A stretch of 64,000 nucleotides of DNA from Dendrobium chrysotoxum (lineage: Eukaryota > Streptophyta > Magnoliopsida > Asparagales > Orchidaceae), in the NCBI GenBank assembly GCA_019925795.1, contig CM034300.1, positions 38,373,135 through 38,437,134 of the forward strand, read 5' to 3'. A program made the translations under genes and the position numbers. The notes under the pieces were generated by a model, which searched no databases, was not told where the DNA came from, and worked only from the letters and a program-made list of their open reading frames with translations. Below are positions 56,794 through 64,000 of this stretch, in pieces; position 1 is the first letter of the stretch; each line of letters begins with the position of its first letter.

Positions 56794-58613
56794 TATTACA
56801 AATCTTGGCCGAAGTACTGTGATTTTGATGATAATAAATATTATTATTTCCTTAACAATGTTATTACTATATATATATTTTGTTGCCCTTATCACTAACA
56901 TTTCAGGTCCACAAGTCCACTGGCAACGTCAATCAGCTCAAGATCAGGTAGACTAGGGTTGAGTTTTTTATAATACCAATGTCAATGCACTTTTACTTTT
57001 CATGAATCAAATCATATATCCGATGGACCTAAGTTGAGTAACCTTGCACACATACACTCAAGGGGGTGAGTAAGTGAGTTAGGAGAAAGATGAATTTTTT
57101 GAACTAATTATACTTGATTTATATCATACTGGATGATCAGTTAAACTAAAAATTCATTAATTTAGGGCACCCTGTTAATTGAGATTGTTTAACTAATCAT
57201 AGTGGATGATTCATATCATATAGGATGATTAGTTATGATTATGAAAAATAGCCGCCAATCATAATTTAGGCAATATTTTAATATTCATATTTTATTCTAA
57301 TAATACAGTATGATATACATCATATTGAATGATTTATGACAATCATGCCTAAATTGATCTTGTAGTTAGGGGACTAATTATGGGTAGATAACTCAATCAG
57401 ATCATACAGGATAATCGGTGATGATCGTACTAGATGACCCAAGAGATACATGGGATGATACTTGATGGCCCCTCATCATCCAAGATGAAAAACCATGATT
57501 TTTCATCTAATCGTATTGATCCATCATACATGATGACCTGTGAGATGTATGGGATAAAATTTAAATCATATCATATCGTCACTTTTTATACTATATGATC
57601 CATACATTATCTTGAACTAATCGTATAGGATGATCGTAGAATCATATTAGATGATCAGTATAAATACATATACTTATCTGTCAGGATAATGATGTTTGTA
57701 TTGTCTATAAGGGTTATTTTGTACCAATCATATAGGATGATAAAAGGAGCGTACTAGATGATCTTTGATGACTGAGTTAAAAATTATGATTTTTTTGTAA
57801 GCTCGCAGTTTAAGCTCTCATATCTATCTTTAAAAAAAATCTTTTTGTTGTTGACTTATTTTGAGAGAGAGCTTAGAGGAGGAAGGGAAGGAGAGCTTTG
57901 CGAGAAAAGAAAGGTAGAGATTCTTGTGAAAGGAGAGTTTTGAGGGATTCACAAAGGTTACTCTAAGCAAGGTTTCTATTGCCTTCTTCAAGATGCCTTC
58001 TTAATTCCTTTGTGTCTCTGGGGAGACATTCTTTAGCATCAGATTTAGGTTCTCTACCTACTCTAGGTGGGAGTAAAAGGATTCAGGTTCTCTGCCTTCT
58101 TTAGGAGGGAATAAAAGGATTTAGGTTCCTACTCCATGAAAGAGAAAAGGACTCAGGTTCCCTTCCTTCACCAGGAGGGTGAAAAAGATTCAAGGTACTC
58201 TGCCTCATTGGGTCAGTGGAAGAGATTTTTGTAAGGGAGTCTTCGCCTAGCTATGGGGGTTAAAGGAGAGACACTAAAAGGTTTAGTTCAATACTCGAAG
58301 GAGGCCTTCGGAGAATGGATGTAGGTCAGATTTGACTGAACCACTATAAAATTTGGTGTTTTCATTCTTTTGCTTTTCTGCATTTTATTTTTTGTACTCA
58401 TTTGTATTCTTAGTGTGGTTAAAATTTCTACTTTTTGTGAACTTAATCTGCTTCTATATTGTGGGATAAACTTTTGTTATAAAATATTTAAAAAGATAAA
58501 AGACTTTTCTTTTTTGCTTTAAGTAATTTTTTAAAATAACAAATTCACCCCCCCCCCCTCTTTGTTATCCTCATACTTGTTCTTAAAGGTTTAACAACCT
58601 TTATGAACTTTCA
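56794..58613 (+). repeat. E3 3' LTR
   Basis: It runs from TATTACAAATC (initial TG changed to TA) to AACTTTCA. It aligns with 47624-49402 along the whole length, with small indels. Palindromic motifs, the U5 minisatellite (about 58047-58200) and the C-rich tract (near 58547) are all present. Confidence 0.93.
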
Positions 58614-58645
58614 TATTGGCCTTAGATTTTCTTTTCATTTTTTGG

Positions 58646-60166
58646 ATGGCATCAGGCCCATTATCGTCTGTGCCTAATCATGGGGTAATCCACCCTCTGC
58701 TTCGGTTTCTCTTAAGAATGGTTTCTTTGATGGTAATGGTAACTCTCCAGCCCCTTAATCCGGATCATTTCATGATATGCGTGTGGGTGCTTCCCCTTCG
58801 ACTGATCATAATTTCTTTTTTGTAAGCTTTGATCAAGGGTTTTCTAACTCTTTTAATTTTTTATGATGATATTATGAAACTTGCTTCTCCTTATTAGTTT
58901 ACATTGGTTGGGAAGATTTCAATTCATAAGCCTAATTCATATTCTATCCGTTCCTTCTTTGGAAACTTGAAATTATCGGGTGATTTCTCGATTAGTTTAC
59001 TCAACACAAGGCATTTTGTAATTCAACTGTCTAATGATTTTGACTATAGTCATGTTTTTGGGAGGAGAACTTATTATATCAATAACTACCAAATGAGATT
59101 ATTGAAATGGATGCCTTATTTTGACATTAAGGAAGAATCTCTTATAGTTCCTATTTTGATTTCATTTCCAAATTTATGTTTGCATTTTTTTAATTCACAT
59201 GTTTTACATGCTTTAGGGTCGCTCTTTGGTAGGCCACCTCAAAAGGATCAAGGTACAATCTCTAAAATGAGGACTTCGGTGGCTCAGATTCTTATTAAGT
59301 TTGATATCACTAAAAGCATCCTAAAGATATTTGGCTTGGTTCTAAAAAATCAAGTTATTTATGGAAAGTTGAATTTGAAAATGTTTCAAAATTTTGTATT
59401 CATTGAAAAGTTCATGGCAACTACAAAAAAGATTATTTTGTAGCTCATCCTCAAGTTAGTAAGAATAATAAGAGTTCTAAACCAGTGGTTGGGGAACCAT
59501 TGGCTAACGAACGTCATAATATTATTCAATAGATTGAGCAAAATGTGAATATGGAGGAACCTAATACATGTGGTGATGACACAGAGAATGTTCCTTTTGA
59601 ATATCCCCTTAGGGAGGAAGAGTTTATGATTGACAGTAATAATGAACTAGAGAATAATGAGGGCGTTGCTTTAGTGAGAGCCTATAATTAGGTGATTCGG
59701 CTGGATAAGTTTTGTTGGAGAGAGCTATTAAGGATTACACTCAAGGCTTGCCTAGCTCTTTGATCAATCATGGCAATGAGGGTAACAAGAAGATTGAGGT
59801 GGATTTCTCCAATCCATCTAATTTTGATCATAGGATAGAATCACAGAACTATTGTGCTTTAAACCAAACTAATAGTGATAACTATGGAAATTCCGCTGAT
59901 CATGCCTCAAACAGTATCAATTTGTCACCTGGGATCAGGGTTGAGAACATGAAGGAGGGGGAAATTGATTCGCAGTATTCTTTATCCCCTAAGGTTATTC
60001 TCAAATGGAATGATAACACATGTATGTCATCATCTAATGGTAATGCTGAAAATACTAAGAAGGTTTCAAAATTGTTTCCAAAAAGAAAACCAAGACAAAT
60101 AAGAATTAGACTTCTTACACACCTAGGGTCACTCGAGCTTCTAATGCCTCATCATTTAATGGTTAA
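58646..60166 (+). pseudogene. LINE E ORF1 (DUF4283 + zinc knuckle), decayed
   Basis: It starts MASGPLSSVPNHG, then shifts frame. The DUF4283 domain (about 58895-59330) is well preserved: LVGKISIHKPNSYSIRSFFG, IQLSNDFDYSHVFGRRTYYI, LLKWMPYFDIKEES, LGSLFGRPPQKDQ. The zinc knuckle near 59394-59437 reads CIH-stop-KVHGNYKKDYF: the second cysteine is a stop and the last is tyrosine. An acidic low-complexity tail follows. The end is in a third frame, TPRVTRASNASSFNG, with TAA at 60164-60166. A frameshift near 60066 puts the tail in the ORF2 frame, giving a 344-codon open run (59712-60746) that joins two different proteins. Confidence 0.82.
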
Positions 60167-63100
60167 TGCTCTTATGTGGAATATTATGTGTGTGGGGGAT
60201 TCTTTGTCCAAGGATAGGGTTAAGAATTTGTATAGGATTCATGATATTTATTTGTTTGTTTTAAAAGAACCTTTAATTTCTGGTTCAAAGCTCGATTCTG
60301 TTCATAAAAACCTTAGTTTTGATTTGGCTTATGGTAATTATTCCAATAAAATTTGGATTTTTTGGAAACATTTTATTTTCTTAGATATTATTATAGATCT
60401 TCCTCAAATAGTTCATACCAGCATAAACTTTCTTCAGTTCTCTTGTTATGCCTCTTTTGTTTATGCTTCTTGTTCTAAGTCGGATGGAAAGATTTTATGG
60501 GTTCAGCTCATTGATCTCTCTTCTACTATTCAAGCCCCTTGGTTAGTTGGTGGTTATTTTAATACTATTACCAATGCTTCTGAAAGGGTTGGGGATATTG
60601 CCCTTAATTTTCGAGCAATGGAAGACTTCAATGATATGATTTTGAATTGCAATTTACATGATATTGAATTTTTTGGTAATGTTTTTCATGGCATACGGGT
60701 ACTAAGTGGCAAATATTGGATTTTCTTCTTTTTAATGATTTTCTGATCGCATCTTATCAGATTACTCATATTGATCATTTAACCATAACTTTATCTGATC
60801 ATTCTGCTTTATTGTTAACTATTTCTATAAACAACAAAAATATTTTTCCATCTTTTAGATTTCAAAGTATATGGGTCCTTGAAGATACTTTTCAATGTTT
60901 TGCAAAGTAACTGGCATGTCCCCCTTTCCCTTTGATAATGTTTGGGGTATGACTAAATTATGGTTTAAACTTAAGAGATTTAAACAAAAAATATCCTGGT
61001 GGAATAAATGTTTTTTTAAGAATACCTTCACTTATATTTTGGAAGCTAAAAAAATGTGCAAATTTGCTTATAAGAATTATATGCATGATTTAACTTTTGA
61101 GAATTTTTCCACTCTTAACAAAGCTAAAACCTATCTCTTCAAACTCCAGGAAAAAGAAGAGGCCTTTTGGAAACAAAAGGCCTCTACTAAATTTCTTATG
61201 GAAGGTGATCATAATAGCAAATTTTTTCATATTATTGCTAACCATAAAAAGGTAATTAATCAGATTCATAAAATTACTTCACCTAATAGTTTGGTCATTG
61301 ATGACCCTTATTTGGTTTTTCATTCTGGTGTTGAGTATTTTAAAAATGCCTTCAATAAAGATTTTTTCCCGGATTTGAACATTGACTTTTCTTTTATTCC
61401 TTCTATTATTTCTGAGGAGGATAGCTTGTTCTTGACTAAGACTCCCACTGAAGAGGAAATCTGGCAAACCAAGAAAGATATGAATTCTTATTTTATGGCT
61501 AACCCTAATGGGTTCACCACTAAATTCTTTCAAAAATCATGGTCTATAATTAAAGGGGACCAGCTCGATGCGGTTGTGGATTTCTTTTTGGGTAACCCTT
61601 ACCCTAAAATTTTCACCTCTACTTCTATTGCTTTAATTCCTAACCAGAATGTCATTAATTTTTGGAATGATTTCCATCCCATCAGTTTATGTTCTTTCTT
61701 CCCATCAGCTTATGTTCTTTCTTCAACAAGCTCATTGCTAAGTTACTTATGGGTAGGTTAGCTTTACTTTTACCTAAGATTATTTCTCTGGAAAAAACAA
61801 GATTTCTTAAAGGTAGGTCTATATTTGATAATGTTGTTCTTGCCCAAGAATTAGTGCATGATTTGCATGCTCATGTTGCTGGGGCTAATATTATCTTCAA
61901 AGTTGATATTACCAAAGCTTATGATAATTTAAATTGGGATGTACTTTACACTATGCTTAAGCATTTTTGTTTTGATATGCAATTCATTAAGTTAGTCAAG
62001 AATAGTATTGAGAATTACTTCTTTTCCATCTTGATTAATGGTAAGTCGCTTGGATTTTTCAAATCTTCTCATGGGCTTAGATAGGGAGATCCTCTATCTC
62101 TGGCTTTCTTTATTATTGTTGTGGAATATTTGTCTAGAGAGCTTAATGAGTTATTTAGATCTTATCCTAGTCTATAGTTTAGAACTTTTGGTGGTGTTCC
62201 TATTACTTTAGCTTTACTAATGATTTCATTATTTTTATGAATGGCTCTATCAAAATGCTTTACATCTTCTTTCGATTTCTCCATAAATTTTAGCTTGCTA
62301 TTGTTTTAATTTTTAACCCATCTATGAGTTATTTCATTCCTGCAAAATCCATTTCTCAAAAGAGAATTATTAGTATTGAAAGTGATTTTGCTTCTGCTCC
62401 TAAAAGCTTACCTATGAAGTATATAGGTACTCCCCTTTGCAAGGGTAAGAAACCTTCTCATTTTTTTGATGATATTTTCTTTCCTATTCATAAGAAACTT
62501 TCCTCTTGGGCTTTTAATTTCCTTTCATTTGGTGGTAGATTAGTCCCTATTAAACATGTTTTATGTTCTATTCTTATTTATCTTTTACACACTTAAATCC
62601 TACTTTAAATGTTTGTAGTAGAATGGAAAGAATCTTTAATAATTCTTTTGGGGGTGCTAAAGATGGTAAGCATGCTATTTTGTGGGGGTCTTGGTATAAA
62701 CTTTGTGGGGTTATGGAAGATGGCTGCTTAGGTTTAAAGACATTGACTGGCATGTCCAAAGCTTTCTCCCATGAACTTTGGTTTGCTTTCGATCTCAGAA
62801 AAGTTTGTGAACTAATTTTATGCTCTCTAAATATTGTGTTGGTAAGCACCCTCTGATTTTTTGCTTTCAATAAGGTGACTCTATTAACTAGAAAAGGTTA
62901 TGTTCCATTAAGTGGGAGGCTGAACAATTTATTTAATGGGGGATGGGGGCTGGTAACATTTTCTTCTAGCAAGACAATTAGTTGGGTAAAATTTTTAATA
63001 ATTATTTATTAAACACTCACTCCTCTTCTTCTTGTAAAGTTAAGGAATTTATTATTAATGGAGTCTGGAATATTGATTTGCTTATTAATTATGTTCTTGA

Positions 63101-64000
63101 TTTTATCATCAATTCTATCATCAAGATTCCTACACATTTGGATAATGAGGATTGCATCTATTTATTCTTTCTAATGATGGTAAGTTTGTTATTAAAAAGA
63201 TTTGGAATTCTATTCGTCAAGCTCACCCAAAACTTTTGCTTTATAAGGCCATTTGGCGTGCCAACATTCCTTCCTCTTATTCTATTCTTATGTGGAAGAA
63301 TTTACATAACTATTTACCTATGGATTCTTTTTTATTGCAAAAGGGTTTTCATATTATCTCTAAGTATCAATGTTGTTATCATGTTGAAAACACCAATCAT
63401 GTTCTTATGCAAGGCCCTATTGCTATGAAAGTTTGGTTATATTTTGATAGCAAGTTTAATGTGAAATCTTCTTGCATTTATTCATCTATCACTAATCTTC
63501 TTAATGATTGGTTTATTTCTATCAAAGGCCATATTAAAAATATTTTACTTGTCATAATTTTTAGTTTTTATGAAAGTGCAGAAATGAGTCTAAGCATGAG
63601 GGAATCAAAATGAATGCTTTAAGTATTATTGCTGAAGTCAAGGATAAAATTATGTAGTTATTTTTAGTTTTTATTGAAAGTATATTCTTTTAAAGTTTTT
63701 ATCATGTTGTTGTTGATTTTGGTGTTTCTCTACAATCCTCCTCCTCTAGTTTCAAAAATACAATTGTTAAGTGGTTGAAACCTCATGAGGGTTGTTTTAA
63801 ACTCCATACTACTAGTTCTATTAATAATTTGAATGCTGGTTGTGGTGGTATAATTAGAGATTTAAGGGTCTTATTATTACTGCCTTTGTAGATCCCAAAA
63901 ATGCTAATACTGCTATTAAAGTTGAAGATTGAAGCCCTTTATTTCAATGTTCAATTGTGCATTTCCTTGGGTATTACTACTGTTTGAATTAAAGTTAATG
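60159..64000 (+). pseudogene. LINE E ORF2 (EN-RT-zf-RVT-RNase H), decayed, 3' end off window
   Basis: It starts MVNALMWNIM at 60159. EN: DIIIDLPQIVHTSINF near 60387 and VGGYFNTITN near 60547 (GGDFN with D to Y), DHSALLLTI near 60798. The linker and RT front (60895-61680) are open for 260 codons: FWKQKASTKFLMEGDHNSKFF and FPDLNIDFSFIPS. RT: GRSIFDNVVLAQELVHD near 61817, FKVDITKAYDNLNW near 61897. The YADD motif reads FTND at 62213-62224, so the site is dead. zf-RVT is at about 63150-63430 (YQCCYHVENTNHVL). RNase H starts near 63770, but LNTDGS reads LHTTSS, losing the first catalytic aspartate. Confidence 0.85.
61678..61723 (+). repeat. 23-bp tandem duplication in LINE E RT
   Basis: cccatcagtttatgttcttt plus ctt (61678-61700) is repeated with one change at 61701-61723. 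It shifts the frame within the conserved PISLCS(F)FNKL stretch. Confidence 0.9.

Larger units (their letters stand above)
47624..58613 (+). mobile_element. Complete but decayed Ty1/copia retrotransposon E3
   Basis: The 10.99-kb element has both LTRs (1779 and 1820 bp), PBS, gag, PR-IN-RT-RNase H in copia order, an extra ORF region, two PPT motifs, and flanking target duplications GATTG (47619-47623) and TATTG (58614-58618) that match at four of five positions. The large size, long LTRs, double zinc-knuckle gag and extra 3' ORF place it near the Sirevirus/Maximus group. In the first 60 LTR bases I count five differences between the two LTRs, so it is not a recent insertion. It splits LINE E. 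Confidence 0.93.
58614..64000 (+). mobile_element. LINE E, main part, cut by the window edge
   Basis: It continues the LINE begun at 47450. ORF1 starts at 58646 and ORF2 at 60159. RNase H begins near 63770 and is cut at 64000. It is the sister copy of LINE D. Confidence 0.88.

Noticed and set aside
59712..60746. 344-codon open frame, the longest in the window
   Set aside because: It is the tail of LINE E ORF1 joined to the start of ORF2 by a frameshift; the ORF2 start lies inside it at 60159.

Overview
This is nuclear DNA of a flowering plant and is made almost entirely of decayed retrotransposons. The evidence is structural: Ty1/copia elements with LTRs of 1.4-1.9 kb, PBS sequences matching the plant initiator-tRNA site and a purine-rich PPT; L1-type LINEs whose ORF1 has the plant DUF4283 plus CX2CX4HX4C layout and whose ORF2 runs EN-RT-zf-RVT-RNase H; and AT-rich sequence full of stops. 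The species cannot be named from sequence alone. I found no intact host gene, tRNA, rRNA or CRISPR array, and every coding region carries stops or frameshifts.

Layout. 1-8.9 kb: a minus-strand copia element (E1: 3' LTR, PPT and extra 3' ORF on the left, a partial LTR on the right) with a 5'-truncated LINE (A) between the two parts. 9.33-10.75 kb: a minus-strand solo LTR with a perfect 5-bp target duplication. 11.3-12.7 kb: an unrecognised minus-strand coding-like relic. 14.3-21.1 kb: the most complete LINE (D), plus strand. 22.8-25.2 kb: relic sequence whose second half reads as a Ty3/gypsy gag. 25.2-36.6 kb: a second minus-strand copia element (E2), with most of pol missing and LINE B inserted in its gag. 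36.7-41.65 kb: three consecutive LINE 3' ends, head to tail. 41.65-47.45 kb: a LINE ORF1 fragment (F), a truncated LTR, and LINE C. 47.45-64 kb: LINE E, split near its 5' end by a two-LTR copia element (E3, 47624-58613) and running off the right edge.

How the parts relate. E1, E2, E3, the solo LTR and the LTR at 42.5 kb are one copia superfamily, best placed near the Sirevirus/Maximus group: a second gag zinc knuckle followed by a WVPK motif, an extra ORF after pol, and duplicated PPT motifs. LINEs B, C, D and E and the 36.7-41.6 kb tails share one 3'-end family with a 1-1.9 kb T-rich 3' UTR. LINE A belongs to a different family with a short 3' UTR.

Most interesting signals: (i) arrays of a 15-bp dyad-symmetric motif in the LTRs, repeated at an exact 21-bp period in the solo LTR, with a similar array plus a TATA box about 80-90 bp before the ATG of the extra 3' ORF in three element copies; (ii) overlapping ORF1-stop/ORF2-start in two LINE families (ATGA and ATGGTTAA); (iii) conserved stem-loop tails in the LINEs; (iv) the head-to-tail run of LINE 3' ends; (v) a U5 minisatellite and an AT microsatellite that changed length between LTR copies.
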